Source: Bacteroidota bacterium (GTDB lineage: Bacteria; Bacteroidota; Bacteroidia; Chitinophagales; Chitinophagaceae). From it: a stretch of 64,000 bases of DNA. The translations under genes were made by a program, and so were the position numbers. Shown in pieces: positions 53,684-63,617 of this stretch. The stretch is taken from assembly GCA_016868855.1 (NCBI GenBank), contig VGFP01000001.1:485121-549120 (forward strand), given 5' to 3'. Position 1 is the first letter of the stretch. Every line of letters begins with the position of its first letter. The notes below the pieces were generated by a model that worked only from the letters and a program-made list of their open reading frames with translations, ran no database searches and was not told where the DNA came from.

Positions 53684-54646
53684 ATGTCGACTTCCAACCA
53701 ACACATTCAGAAAGAGCTTGCTGCATTCGAGGAACTGTTCAAAAATGCAGTGAAAAGCAATGTGCCATTGCTTGATCGAATTTTAAAATATGTTGTCAAA
53801 ACAAAGGGGAAACAGCTCAGACCAATGTTTGTGATTTTGTCTGCCAAGCTTTGCGGAGAAGTAAATGAAAAAACATACCGTGCAGCTTCACTGGTTGAGC
53901 TGCTTCATACTGCAACATTGGTACATGATGATGTAGTGGATGAGGCCGCAGAAAGACGTGGATATTTTTCCGTGTATGCACTTTGGAAAAACAAGGCATC
54001 CGTACTGGTGGGTGATTATTTGCTGGCAAAGGGCCTTTTGCTCTCGTTAGATAACAAAGATTTCAGTACACTTCATATTTTATCAGATGCAGTGAGCAGA
54101 ATGAGTGAAGGAGAATTATTGCAACTTGAAAAATCAAGGTTGCTGAACATTACAGAGGATGATTATTTCAATATCATCAGAAACAAAACTGCATCCCTGC
54201 TGGCATCAGCATGTGCAGCTGGAGCCGACTCTTCTACCGACAATATCGAGCTGATTGAAAAAATGAAAATGTTTGGTGAGTATACTGGTATTGCTTTTCA
54301 AATCAAAGACGATCTTTTTGATTATGGAACTGAAGATGTAGGTAAACCAACCGGCAACGATATCAAAGAAAAAAAGCTGACATTGCCTTTGATATACACT
54401 CTTAAGAACAGCGATGCAAGCAAAAGAAGAACACTGAAATTCCTGCTAAAAAACAGCAACAGAAGAAAAGAAAGTGTACAATATATCATTCAGGAAGTTC
54501 AACAGTCAGGTGGAATCGAGTACGCTGTAGAAAAAATGAATGCATACAAAACAAAGGCACTAGATATCCTGCATCAATTTCCACATTCAGATGCTAGAGA
54601 CAGCCTGGAGTCCCTGGTAAGGTATACAACAGAAAGAAAGCGCTGA
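53684..54646 (+). CDS. ispB: Polyprenyl diphosphate synthase
   Basis: A 320-residue trans-isoprenyl synthase for the quinone side chain. First aspartate-rich motif LVHDDVVDEA, with the KGKQLRPMFV substrate lysine and arginine before it; second motif FQIKDDLFDYG, followed by GKPTGNDIKEKKLTLPLIY. Chain length cannot be told. Its stop overlaps recJ by one base (TGATG). Confidence 0.93.
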   Translation: MSTSNQHIQKELAAFEELFKNAVKSNVPLLDRILKYVVKTKGKQLRPMFVILSAKLCGEVNEKTYRAASLVELLHTATLVHDDVVDEAAERRGYFSVYALWKNKASVLVGDYLLAKGLLLSLDNKDFSTLHILSDAVSRMSEGELLQLEKSRLLNITEDDYFNIIRNKTASLLASACAAGADSSTDNIELIEKMKMFGEYTGIAFQIKDDLFDYGTEDVGKPTGNDIKEKKLTLPLIYTLKNSDASKRRTLKFLLKNSNRRKESVQYIIQEVQQSGGIEYAVEKMNAYKTKALDILHQFPHSDARDSLESLVRYTTERKR

Positions 54647-56355
54647 TGAGCTCATTAGAAAAACGTTGGAGGTTTAAGCAAATTGATCATGAAGCATCTG
54701 ATAAACTTTGTGATTCCTTGCGCATTCATCCAGTGATATGCGATATGCTATCGAACAGAGGAATCAGCAGCTTTGAAGAGGCAAAAGATTTTTTCAGGCC
54801 ATCTCTGAAACAACTCCATGATCCTTTTCTCATGAAGGATATGAGAATCGCAACCGACAGAATCATGCGGGCGATCAGAACAAATGAGAAAATACTGATT
54901 TACGGAGATTATGATGTTGATGGAACAACTGCAGTATCCGTTGTATTTGATTTTCTGCAATTCATCTATCCATCAAAATGCATAGAATATTACATTCCTG
55001 ATCGTAACAAAGAAGGATACGGACTCTCATCTGCAGGAATTGATTATGCACAAAAAAACAATTTCAATCTTCTCATCACACTCGATTGTGGTATCAAATC
55101 AGTTGAACTGATTCAATTGGCAAAAGAAAAGCAGATTGACTGCATCGTCTGTGATCATCATTTGCCGGGAAATCAATTGCCTCCTGCAGTGGCCATTCTC
55201 AATCCCAAGCAACCGAATTGCTCCTATCCCTTCAAAGAATTGTGCGGATGCGGAGTTGGATTCAAACTGATCCAAGCACTGTGCATGGAATTGGAGTTGG
55301 ATGAAACTTTGTACACAAAATACCTCGACTTAGTTGCTACTGCCATAGCAGCTGACATTGTTTCGATCACTGGCGAGAACAGAACGTTTGCATTTTTTGG
55401 ACTGAAAAAGGCAAATGAAAATCCGAATACAGGCATCAGGGCACTTATTGAGCAGAGCAACTTTAAAACGCCCCTCTCTGTCAACAGCCTCTCCTTCGCA
55501 ATTGGTCCGCGTATCAACGCAGCCGGCAGAATGGGAGATGCAAAAAGAGCAGTTTCTCTTTTCATTGAAAAAGACATCATCAAAGCAAAAGAAATTGCAC
55601 TGACTTTGCAATCAGAAAACAACAACAGAAAAGAGGCTGACAGCTCCATTACAGATGAAGCACTGATGCAAATCACACAAGATGATACTTCACATCTGAA
55701 AAAAACAATTGTTGTCTACAACGAACATTGGCACAAAGGTGTTTTGGGGATTGTTGCAAGCCGCTTGCTGGAAAAATATTATAAGCCAACCATTGTGCTT
55801 ACCAAGAGCGGTGATTTTTATACCGGCAGCGCCAGAAGCATCGCTGGATTCAACATGTATGAGGGACTTGACAAATGCAGTCATCTGCTGCATGCATTTG
55901 GTGGACATTACTTTGCGGCAGGAATGACCATAGTTCCTTCCCAGATAGAATTATTCAAAGAAACGTTTGAAACGGTTGCCAATAGCATGTTATCCACCGA
56001 CGACATGGTTCCAGAAATTGAAATCGATGCAGAAATTCAATTGAAAGACATCCATCATTCTTTCTACCACATCCTTGAACAAATGGAACCATTTGGTCCG
56101 GACAATACAAAGCCGGTTTTTTGTGTAAGAAATGTAACCAATGTTGGATGCAGGATTGTAAAAGATGATCATCTCCGTTTTGAAGTCATGCAGGACAACT
56201 TTTCTATCAACGGAATAGGATTTCAGCTTGCAGAGAAATACGAAAAACTAGCCCATCCCATTAAAATGGACATCGTTTTTACAATAGAAGAAAATCATTT
56301 CAACGGAAGAACAACGTTGCAGATGAAAGTCATAGATTTCAATAGGGCAAAATGA
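54646..56355 (+). CDS. recJ: Single-stranded-DNA-specific exonuclease RecJ
   Basis: A 569-residue DHH exonuclease for recombination and mismatch repair. Motif I GDYDVDGTTA, motif III in CDHHLPG, DHHA1 signature GPRINAAGRMGDA, and HKGVLGIVASRL with GGHYFAAGMT; the metal-binding residues are all visible. Translationally coupled to ispB, a functionally unrelated partner. Confidence 0.96.
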   Translation: MSSLEKRWRFKQIDHEASDKLCDSLRIHPVICDMLSNRGISSFEEAKDFFRPSLKQLHDPFLMKDMRIATDRIMRAIRTNEKILIYGDYDVDGTTAVSVVFDFLQFIYPSKCIEYYIPDRNKEGYGLSSAGIDYAQKNNFNLLITLDCGIKSVELIQLAKEKQIDCIVCDHHLPGNQLPPAVAILNPKQPNCSYPFKELCGCGVGFKLIQALCMELELDETLYTKYLDLVATAIAADIVSITGENRTFAFFGLKKANENPNTGIRALIEQSNFKTPLSVNSLSFAIGPRINAAGRMGDAKRAVSLFIEKDIIKAKEIALTLQSENNNRKEADSSITDEALMQITQDDTSHLKKTIVVYNEHWHKGVLGIVASRLLEKYYKPTIVLTKSGDFYTGSARSIAGFNMYEGLDKCSHLLHAFGGHYFAAGMTIVPSQIELFKETFETVANSMLSTDDMVPEIEIDAEIQLKDIHHSFYHILEQMEPFGPDNTKPVFCVRNVTNVGCRIVKDDHLRFEVMQDNFSINGIGFQLAEKYEKLAHPIKMDIVFTIEENHFNGRTTLQMKVIDFNRAK

Positions 56356-56356
56356 T

Positions 56357-56377
56357 ACAGGCCCCTGCGGGGCCTGT
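56357..56377. terminator. Hairpin between recJ and htpG
   Basis: ACAGGCCCC pairs with GGGGCCTGT around TGC. U-tracts are short on both sides; likely a shared terminator of the convergent genes. Confidence 0.65.
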
Positions 56378-56382
56378 GGTTG

Positions 56383-58221
56383 TTATTGTTGTTTAGGTTC
56401 TGTCTTCATCAGGTCTAAACTTCGATTGATGAACTCTGTAAGTTGGCCTCCTTTCAGCATCCCCTGTGACAAAAGAGCAAGATCAGCCAGATTTCGGATT
56501 TGTTTTTCCTGCAATTCTTTATCCTTTTCCTTCAACAGTGAGCCGAAGATGCTGTTGTTGCCATTTACAGTCAGCAACACTTCATCCGGCATGCTTGCAT
56601 AAAAAATTCCCATGGGTCCGCTCATTGCTGCCATGTCCTTCATCCTGCGCATGAACTCCGGACGCGTTGCAAGGACAGGGGGCATATCCGGACTCAATCC
56701 CTTTACTTCCACATTGATGGTGATATCTGGTACTTTGAATTCAAACAATGACTTCAATTTCTCTTCTTCTTTTTTGGAGAGCACAGACTTGCTGTCATCT
56801 TGCTTGTCGATCAGGTTATCGGTTATTTCAGAGTCAACCCTTGTAAACTGAACATTCTCCCATTTGGATTCAATCTGGCCGATGAAAGACGCGTCGACCA
56901 ATGTATCCATTTTAACAACCTTATATCCTTTGCCCTGTGCTGCTTTGATGTATGCATCTTGTTGAACAGCATCTGTGGTGTAAAGGATGACCAACTTACC
57001 ATCCTTGTTCTTTTGCAATGATTCGGATTCATTTCTATACTCTTCGAGGGTGTATAATTTATCCGCGTTGGCTGCATCTTGCATGATGTGAAACTTATCA
57101 GCTTTTTCACGAAACTTATCATCCGTGATCATACCATATTTCACAAAGAGACCCAGGCTCTCCCACTTTTTTTCAAATGATGATCGCTCGTTTCTGAAAA
57201 TTTCATCCAATTTATCAGCAACTTTTTTTGTGATATGGTTGTTGATCTTCTTCACATTGGGGTCGCCCTGTAAATAACTTCTGCTCACATTCAGAGGAAT
57301 ATCTGGTGAGTCGATCACACCTTGCAAGAGCATTAAAAACTCAGGTACGATGTCCTTTACTTCATCCGTAACAAAAACCTGGTTGCAGTACAATTGAATT
57401 TTATCTTTTTGGATTTCGTATGACTGCTTGATTTTTGGGAAATATAAAATTCCGGTCAGGCTGAATGGATAATCAACATTGAGATGTATCCAAAACAAAG
57501 GTGTTTCGTTGAATGGATACAGTGTTTTATAGAACTCTTCATAATCTTTCGCTTTCAATTCTGCAGGTTTTCTTACCCATGCAGGATTGGTTGTATTGAT
57601 TTGTTTGTCCTCGAAATAAATGGGAACTGGCAGAAATTTGCAAAACTTCTCAAGTATGTTTTTGATTTTGAAGGCATCCAAAAATTCTTCGCTCTCAGCA
57701 TTGACATGCAGCGTGATGGATGTTCCTCTTTCTGGTTTCTCAGTTGGACCGAGGGTAAACTCCGGACTCCCATCGCATTCCCATATAACTGCCTCACTGT
57801 TTTCTTTGAATGAAAGTGTTTTGAGTGTAACGCGCTCACTGACCATGAAAGCACTGTAGAATCCAAGTCCAAAGTGCCCAATGATGTTCGCTTCGTTTTG
57901 ACCCTTGTATTTTTCAAGAAACTCCTCCGCACTTGAAAAAGCGACCTGGTTGATGTATTTGTCAACTTCCTCTTGTGTCATTCCGATTCCCCTGTCTGAA
58001 ATGGTAATCGTTTTTTCTTCCTTGTTGACAGCCACGTCAATGCGCAACTCACCCAATTCACCCTTGGCTACCCCTGATGATGCATAGGTTTTCAATTTTT
58101 GGGTGGCATCTACCGCATTGGCAATCAATTCTCTGAGGAAAATGTCGTGGTCGGAATAGAGAAACTTCTTGATGATGGGAAAGATGTTCTCGGTTTGAAC
58201 ACGTATTTGGCCTTTTTGCAT
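56383..58221 (-). CDS. htpG: Chaperone protein HtpG (Hsp90)
   Basis: A 612-residue Hsp90. The GHKL ATP site is visible: FLRELIANAVDATQKL, ISDRGIGMTQEEV, and GHFGLGFYSAFMV. Middle-domain catalytic region NVSRSYLQGD contains the conserved Arg. The C-terminal dimerisation domain is present and ends without MEEVD. Monocistronic. Length normal. Confidence 0.97.
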   Translation of the reverse strand: MQKGQIRVQTENIFPIIKKFLYSDHDIFLRELIANAVDATQKLKTYASSGVAKGELGELRIDVAVNKEEKTITISDRGIGMTQEEVDKYINQVAFSSAEEFLEKYKGQNEANIIGHFGLGFYSAFMVSERVTLKTLSFKENSEAVIWECDGSPEFTLGPTEKPERGTSITLHVNAESEEFLDAFKIKNILEKFCKFLPVPIYFEDKQINTTNPAWVRKPAELKAKDYEEFYKTLYPFNETPLFWIHLNVDYPFSLTGILYFPKIKQSYEIQKDKIQLYCNQVFVTDEVKDIVPEFLMLLQGVIDSPDIPLNVSRSYLQGDPNVKKINNHITKKVADKLDEIFRNERSSFEKKWESLGLFVKYGMITDDKFREKADKFHIMQDAANADKLYTLEEYRNESESLQKNKDGKLVILYTTDAVQQDAYIKAAQGKGYKVVKMDTLVDASFIGQIESKWENVQFTRVDSEITDNLIDKQDDSKSVLSKKEEEKLKSLFEFKVPDITINVEVKGLSPDMPPVLATRPEFMRRMKDMAAMSGPMGIFYASMPDEVLLTVNGNNSIFGSLLKEKDKELQEKQIRNLADLALLSQGMLKGGQLTEFINRSLDLMKTEPKQQ

Positions 58222-58359
58222 ATGATTGGTTTTTAGGACTTTGTGTCAAATGCAGTGCCAAATGATAAAAATGACAGGATGACATTGGCAGGAAGGGAAA
58301 TCAGGCTGAAATTAGACAAAATAGTAGGTGAAACTCGTTCGCAAATGCCTTGTTTTCAT

Positions 58360-58367
58360 TACCTTTG
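58360..58367 (+). promoter_or_regulatory. -7 element of the rpsF operon
   Basis: TACCTTTG, 34 bp before the rpsF start, a full match. Confidence 0.6.
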
Positions 58368-58400
58368 CAGCCCATTATTAACAAACAAATACAGGGTATT

Positions 58401-58757
58401 ATGCAAAATTATGAATTGATGGTGATTTTTACCCCTGTTCTGAGCGAAGACGAATTCAAGTCTGTTCAGAAAAAATATGTCGATTTTATTGCCGCTGGCT
58501 GTGGTAAACTCGTTCATAGCAACCCCTGGGGGTTGAAATCACTGGCCTACCCCATCCAGAAGAAGACCACTGGTATCTACTGGGTCATGGAATACGTAGC
58601 GCCAACCGACATGAATGAAAAGCTGAAGATTCAGCTCCTGCGTGACGAGCAGGTACTCCGTCACATTGTTATCAAACTCGATAAGTACGCCGTCGAGTAC
58701 AACAAGAAAAAAAGAAGTGGTGTATCAACTGGAACCGAAAAATTAGTGGAGGGTTAA
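58401..58757 (+). CDS. rpsF: 30S ribosomal protein S6
   Basis: A 118-residue S6. Start at ATG 58401 ([19 protein letters not shown]); the longer frame would include the -7 box. The [23 protein letters not shown] and [19 protein letters not shown] segments bind S18. First gene of rpsF-rpsR-rplI, with S18 five bases after its stop. Confidence 0.97.
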   Translation: MQNYELMVIFTPVLSEDEFKSVQKKYVDFIAAGCGKLVHSNPWGLKSLAYPIQKKTTGIYWVMEYVAPTDMNEKLKIQLLRDEQVLRHIVIKLDKYAVEYNKKKRSGVSTGTEKLVEG

Positions 58758-58761
58758 TCAC

Positions 58762-59028
58762 ATGGCAAAAGCAAATGAAATCAAGTATCTAACCGCCATT
58801 AAAACGGAGCAGCCCAAGAAGAAATTCTGCCGCTTCAAAAAATATGGTATCCGTTATATCGATTACAAGGACGCTGAGTTCTTGAAGAAGTTTTTGAATG
58901 AGCAGGGCAAGATGTTGCCACGCCGCATCACCGGAAACTCTTTAAAATATCAGCGCAAGGTGTCTGAAGCAATCAAGCGTGCGCGCCAGATGGCTTTGTT
59001 GCCTTATGTAACTGACCTTTTAAAATAA
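58762..59028 (+). CDS. rpsR: 30S ribosomal protein S18
   Basis: An 88-residue S18, partner of S6. Core: [53 protein letters not shown]. Normal length for the phylum. Confidence 0.97.
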   Translation: MAKANEIKYLTAIKTEQPKKKFCRFKKYGIRYIDYKDAEFLKKFLNEQGKMLPRRITGNSLKYQRKVSEAIKRARQMALLPYVTDLLK

Positions 59029-59033
59029 GAAAT

Positions 59034-59480
59034 ATGCAAATCATTTTAATACAAGACGTTAACAACCTTGGTGGTGCCAATGAACTGGTAACCGTTAAGA
59101 ATGGTTATGCAAGGAATTTTCTCATCCCAAACAAGATGGCTGTGGAGGCCTCTCCTTCTAACTTAAAGCAGTTGGAAGAGCGCCTGAAGCAAATCAGAAA
59201 GAAGGAAGAGAAAATGATGGCGGAGATCAACAAGGTTATAGCTGCACTTCAACAAGGTGCTGTTAAAATCGGTGCCAAGACTGGTGCTTCAGGAAAAATC
59301 TTTGGTAGCGTAACAACTGTTCAAATTGCCAAAGCAGTTCGCGAACAAAAGGGTTATGAAATTGACCGTCGCCGCATTCACCTGATTGATGAAATCAAGG
59401 AATTGGGCACCTACAAAGCGAAAGTTGATTTTGGAAACGGCAACGAAACCGAAATCGAATTAGAAATTGTTGCAGAATAA
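59034..59480 (+). CDS. rplI: 50S ribosomal protein L9
   Basis: A 148-residue L9 with the N-domain MQIILIQDVNNLGGANELVTVKNGYARNFLIP, a long central helix and the C-terminal domain ending VDFGNGNETEIELEIVAE. Last gene of the operon, before a terminator. Confidence 0.97.
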   Translation: MQIILIQDVNNLGGANELVTVKNGYARNFLIPNKMAVEASPSNLKQLEERLKQIRKKEEKMMAEINKVIAALQQGAVKIGAKTGASGKIFGSVTTVQIAKAVREQKGYEIDRRRIHLIDEIKELGTYKAKVDFGNGNETEIELEIVAE

Positions 59481-59499
59481 CAAATCTATACTTTAAAAG

Positions 59500-59527
59500 A
59501 AGCCCTCTGAATTCAGGGGGCTTTTTT
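59500..59527 (+). terminator. Terminator of rpsF-rpsR-rplI
   Basis: AAGCCCTCTGAA pairs with TTCAGGGGGCTT, followed by TTTTTT. Confidence 0.9.
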
Positions 59528-59546
59528 ATGCCGTAATTTCAACCTT

Positions 59547-61121
59547 ATGCGCTTCTGTCTGACATGGTTATTGATTGGCGTGCTATTCTCCTGTAACAGC
59601 AATGGAAAAGAGCATCAAGTAAGAGAGCAAGCAATATCCGACAGTCTGCTTTTGAATGAGATGGCAGGCAATTTCAGCAACGCGCAGGACATTCAATTGG
59701 ATAGTATTGCAATTGACCAATTCATTAAAACATATGAGCATTTTGAAACATTCAGAAAAGACATATTTCGGTTTTATATCAACAGAAATTATGCAATGGC
59801 ATGGTTTGACAGCACGGGGATGATTGAACAAGCGGGACTGCTCTACAACAGGATTATACATATGAAAGATGAGGGACTCCCATTGGACATTCCATACATG
59901 GATGAATACATTGCAGGGATGTCTTCCGTAGACGAATCGAACAAGATTTTTACTGAATTGATGCAAACTTCTCAATACCTGCACTTTGCACAGAAATTAA
60001 TTTCGGGAATTTCAGAAATTGAAATCAAATCGCTTGAATGGAATATTCCCAGAAAAAAAACTGATCATGCCAAGCTATTGCAACAGTTGTTGGTGGGAGA
60101 TTCAAGTTCGATGATGCAACATTTCTTTCCCCAATATTACTTGCTGAAAAATAAACTAGCCGAATACCATCAAATAGAAAATGATGGTGGCTGGGACAGT
60201 ATTGTGATTGAAAAAAAGACAATTCACTTGGGTGATTCAGGAAGAAATATAATTGCTATCAAAAAGCGATTGTTTGCTATAGGATTGTTTGCAACCAATG
60301 ATACTTCATCTTTTTTCAATCATGCACTTGAAGAAGCCGTCATTCAGTTTCAGCAATCACATGGATTAAAGGCAGATGGCATCGTAAACAAATCCACCAT
60401 ACTGGAAATGAATATTTCCGTAAAAGATCGTATACAACAAATCATGTTGAATATGGAGCGATGCAGGTGGCTACCGCATCCTGCTTCAGCAAGATATTTG
60501 CTTGTTAACATTCCTCAATTCAAGCTGTATGTATATGATGAGCATGGACTTGCATTTGCCAGCAAAGTAGTAGTTGGGAAAGAGACGAATCGAACTGCTA
60601 TTTTCCGAGGCGATATGAAGTATGTTGTATTCAGTCCTTATTGGAAGGTTCCCACCAATATCATGAAGAAAGAGGTTTTGCCTGCCATCAATCGAAACAG
60701 TCATTACCTCGTTGAAAACAAAATGGAGTGGCATGGCAACATCATCCGTCAAGTACCTGGTCCGTGGAATGCATTGGGCGGTGTCAAATTTGTATTTCCC
60801 AATGGGTATGATATCTACCTCCATGATACCCCCAGCAAGTCACTTTTCAATGAATCTACCAGAACATTCAGTCACGGTTGTATAAGAATTTCTGAGCCTA
60901 AAAAGCTGGCAATGTACCTGTTAGCTGATCAGGCACAATGGACATCTCAGGCAGTTGACAGTGCCATGAGCAGTAGAATAGAAAAGTTTGTACCTTTAAA
61001 AAAGCCAGTTCCTGTATACGTTGTTTATTTCACGGCATTTGTAGATACCGATGGCGTGTTGAATTTCAGCAAGGATGTATACGGCAGAGATTTCCAGCTC
61101 AAGAGAATGATTCTGAATTAG
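59547..61121 (+). CDS. L,D-transpeptidase lipoprotein (YcbB/LdtD-like)
   Basis: A 524-residue envelope enzyme that makes 3-3 peptidoglycan cross-links. The signal ends in lipobox LFSC (Cys16). An N-terminal scaffold comes first, then a peptidoglycan-binding domain (about 230-290: LGDSGRNIIAIKKRLFAIG, AVIQFQQSHGLKADG), and a YkuD catalytic domain with the active-site Cys in TFSHGCIRISEP, preceded by the FSPYWKVPTNIM and YDIYLHDTPSKSLF strands. Large size and domain order match the YcbB group. Confidence 0.93.
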   Translation: MRFCLTWLLIGVLFSCNSNGKEHQVREQAISDSLLLNEMAGNFSNAQDIQLDSIAIDQFIKTYEHFETFRKDIFRFYINRNYAMAWFDSTGMIEQAGLLYNRIIHMKDEGLPLDIPYMDEYIAGMSSVDESNKIFTELMQTSQYLHFAQKLISGISEIEIKSLEWNIPRKKTDHAKLLQQLLVGDSSSMMQHFFPQYYLLKNKLAEYHQIENDGGWDSIVIEKKTIHLGDSGRNIIAIKKRLFAIGLFATNDTSSFFNHALEEAVIQFQQSHGLKADGIVNKSTILEMNISVKDRIQQIMLNMERCRWLPHPASARYLLVNIPQFKLYVYDEHGLAFASKVVVGKETNRTAIFRGDMKYVVFSPYWKVPTNIMKKEVLPAINRNSHYLVENKMEWHGNIIRQVPGPWNALGGVKFVFPNGYDIYLHDTPSKSLFNESTRTFSHGCIRISEPKKLAMYLLADQAQWTSQAVDSAMSSRIEKFVPLKKPVPVYVVYFTAFVDTDGVLNFSKDVYGRDFQLKRMILN

Positions 61122-61191
61122 GCCGCTCCCCCGCTTCCGCTCCCTTTTTCCCACGCGCTTCCAATAACCATTATAAATTAAAAAGCCTGGT

Positions 61192-61440
61192 ATGAACATT
61201 TTCGTAGGTAATCTCAATTACAAAATGACCGGTGAGTCACTCACCGAACTGTTCAGTCCGCATGGACAAGTTTCTTCATCGCGTATCATCATGGACAAGG
61301 TTAGCGGGAGAAGCAAAGGCTTTGGATTTGTGGAGATGCCAGACAATGAAGAAGCTTTGAAAGCCATTGCAGCCATCCATGAAACAGAAGTGATGGGCAG
61401 AAAAATCATTGCAAGCGAAGCCAGGGCTCCTCAACGATAG
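61192..61440 (+). CDS. Small RRM RNA-binding protein
   Basis: An 82-residue single-domain RRM. RNP2 is IFVGNL (2-7), RNP1 is SKGFGFVEM, with the usual strands around LTELFSPHGQVSSSRIIMDK and VMGRKIIASEA. In Bacteroidota and cyanobacteria such proteins are often cold-induced; a role as RNA chaperone is inferred. The 70-bp spacer before it is C-rich with no clear promoter. Confidence 0.9.
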   Translation: MNIFVGNLNYKMTGESLTELFSPHGQVSSSRIIMDKVSGRSKGFGFVEMPDNEEALKAIAAIHETEVMGRKIIASEARAPQR

Positions 61441-61490
61441 TTTACACGGTTTCCTTTCAAACCAGTAAATTGCGTTTGAAAGGATTGTTT

Positions 61491-62366
61491 ATGAAATCTT
61501 CTACTGTCATTGCAGGTTGCATGAATTGGGGTCAGTGGGGAGCGAAGTTCTCGACCCAGCAATATTTATCTCATATCAAAAAAAATCTTGAAGCTAGTGT
61601 ATACACATTTGATCATGCCGACATATATGGGCATTATACAACAGAAGAGGAATTCGGGAATGCACTGAAACTTGATTCATCCTTGAGAAGCAAGATGCAG
61701 ATCATCACGAAGTGTGGCATTTGCATGGTAACACCCCATCGTCCGTTGCATCAAATCAAATCATACAATACTTCCAAGACACATATTCTATCTTCTGTAG
61801 AGCAATCACTTTCCAATTTTCATACCGATTATATTGACCTGTTGCTGATTCATCGTCCGGATCCTCTTATGGATCCTTATGAAATAGCCGAGGCGTTTAT
61901 GGTATTGAAACAATCAGGCAAGGTCAAACATGTTGGCGGTTCCAATTTTACTACCAGTCAATTTGAGATGCTCCATCATTTATTTCCACTTGAAGTGAAT
62001 CAGATCGAATTGTCCATCATTCACACCAAGCCATTCTATGATGGTGTAACGGATCAGTGCATGCAAAAAAAAGTGATTCCACAAGCCTGGTCACCCATAG
62101 GTGCCGGCAAGATTCATTTGGATGCAGAGGATGAGCGCAGCAGAAGAATTATATCGATGGCGAAGATACTGGGTGAAAAATACAGTGCAAGTTTTGACCA
62201 GGTTCTGATTGCCTGGTTGTTGCAGCATCCTTCAGGCATTGTTCCAGTTATGGGCACTACTAAAATAGAAAGAATGCAAGCCGCCATGGAAGCCAACTCC
62301 ATTGAAATGACACATGAAGAATGGCATATGTTGCTGAGTGCATCCAATGGATTTGATGTTCCTTAA
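61491..62366 (+). CDS. Aldo/keto reductase family oxidoreductase
   Basis: A 291-residue AKR barrel of the YdhF type. Start ATG 61491 (MKSSTVIAGCMNWGQWG); the TTG at 61470 is unlikely. Catalytic residues: Asp in FDHADIYGHY with the Tyr, Lys in MQIITKCGI, and DYIDLLLIHRPDPLMDP. The NADP-binding end has VMGTTKIERM. Substrate unknown. Its stop overlaps apbE by four bases, convergent. Confidence 0.88.
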   Translation: MKSSTVIAGCMNWGQWGAKFSTQQYLSHIKKNLEASVYTFDHADIYGHYTTEEEFGNALKLDSSLRSKMQIITKCGICMVTPHRPLHQIKSYNTSKTHILSSVEQSLSNFHTDYIDLLLIHRPDPLMDPYEIAEAFMVLKQSGKVKHVGGSNFTTSQFEMLHHLFPLEVNQIELSIIHTKPFYDGVTDQCMQKKVIPQAWSPIGAGKIHLDAEDERSRRIISMAKILGEKYSASFDQVLIAWLLQHPSGIVPVMGTTKIERMQAAMEANSIEMTHEEWHMLLSASNGFDVP

Positions 62367-63355
62367 TGCAATTGATGCGTTTTAAAAATATCGTTTGACG
62401 CCTGCATTGTTTTTTTCCTGCCTTTCCTGTAATATATATTTGCGCCTGCAATGGGGTGATGGGCCAGCCAATGCAATGCAGGTTGAACACCCATTACCAT
62501 CAAAGCATTGTCCAGCGCATCTGCCGTAGCAGCATCGTTTGCGATGACTGTAACAGCGATGATTTTATGTTTGATGGGCTTCCCTTTCTGAGGATCTATA
62601 ATATGGCTGTATATTTTTTTCCCGGATTGCATGAATTTGTTCATGCTACCGGAGGTAGTAACAGCAGCATTGGACAATTGAATGGTTGGATCAAGGTCCT
62701 TGAATGATTTTTCTGAGTGCGTGTGGACTGCAATATTCCAGGAGGATTTTCCGGGTGGGTGTCCACTTGCATATATTTCTCCACCCAGTTCAACTATGAA
62801 ATCATTGATACCATGACTTTTGAAAATAGCTGCCATTTGATCTACTGAATACCCTTGAGCGATTCCATCGCAATCAATTTGAACAACAGGATCGTCTTTT
62901 AGCAAGCTGTCGCCTTTCACAGAGAGATGTTGAAATCCAACCACTCGCCTGGTATTTCTGATGTCCTGCTTGGCAGGTTGTTGACGCAATGTGTTTTTAG
63001 TTTTCCAAAGTTCAATCACTGGTTTGCAGGTGATGTCGAATGTGCCATCTGTCATAGCTGCAATATCGATCGCTTTGCTCACCACTTGTTTCATGTGTTG
63101 ATCCATCAAGACACCACGCGGATTGCGATTGAATTGATTGATCAGGGAATGGGACTGATAGAGGGAAAGAGAGGAGTCAATTGATTTGAGGAGCTCATCA
63201 ATTTGTTTGTTGCTGACCTTGGGAGCATCTGCATGATAGGCACAATGATAAGTAGTGCCCTGAGCTTTCCCATTCAATTGAAATGTGTACAATGAATCTT
63301 TCTGTGAAAAATCTGTAATGATGGTTGAGAAAAAAATGATCAGAGAGTGGATCAT
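62363..63355 (-). CDS. apbE: FAD:protein FMN transferase
   Basis: A 330-residue ApbE that attaches FMN to Thr in NqrB/NqrC and RnfG-type subunits in the periplasm. Motifs: GKAQGTTYHCAY, DCDGIAQGYSVDQM, IVELGGEIYASG, HIIDPQKGKPI and ATADALDNALMVMG. The N-terminus has a hydrophobic signal (IHSLIIFFSTIIT) but no clear lipobox. No Nqr or Rnf genes are in the window. Confidence 0.92.
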   Translation of the reverse strand: MIHSLIIFFSTIITDFSQKDSLYTFQLNGKAQGTTYHCAYHADAPKVSNKQIDELLKSIDSSLSLYQSHSLINQFNRNPRGVLMDQHMKQVVSKAIDIAAMTDGTFDITCKPVIELWKTKNTLRQQPAKQDIRNTRRVVGFQHLSVKGDSLLKDDPVVQIDCDGIAQGYSVDQMAAIFKSHGINDFIVELGGEIYASGHPPGKSSWNIAVHTHSEKSFKDLDPTIQLSNAAVTTSGSMNKFMQSGKKIYSHIIDPQKGKPIKHKIIAVTVIANDAATADALDNALMVMGVQPALHWLAHHPIAGANIYYRKGRKKTMQASNDIFKTHQLH

Positions 63356-63394
63356 TGGAGGAAGATAATATTTACGTGTGACTTCTATTCTTAG

Positions 63395-63432
63395 AAATAA
63401 AAAACCCTGATCGAATGAACGATCAGGGTTTT
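63395..63432 (-). terminator. Terminator of the rRNA operon
   Basis: AAAACCCTGATCG pairs with CGATCAGGGTTTT around a six-base loop; T-rich on the minus strand after the 5S gene. Confidence 0.88.
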
Positions 63433-63438
63433 AATAAA

Positions 63439-63546
63439 TATGGCACCTACCTACTCTCCCAGAAAATCTAGTACCATCGGCCATGAGGGGCTTAACTGCT
63501 CTGTTCGGTATGGGAAGAGGTGAACACCCTCGGCAAAAGCACCATA
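63439..63546 (-). rRNA. rrf: 5S ribosomal RNA
   Basis: About 108 nt. The ends TATGGTG and TGCCATA pair; the internal segments CCGAACAGAGCAGTTAAGCC and ATGGCCGATGGTACT are typical of bacterial 5S. Ends are estimated from pairing. Confidence 0.93.
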
Positions 63547-63617
63547 AGAAGCTTTCCCGAAAATTGGGAACAATAAGTTGATCATATTGGGGGTTGTAAA
63601 CGGAGTAATAAAAAAAA

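Noticed and set aside
58350..58400. Extended N-terminus of S6
   Set aside because: The extension covers the -7 box and is not part of the conserved protein.
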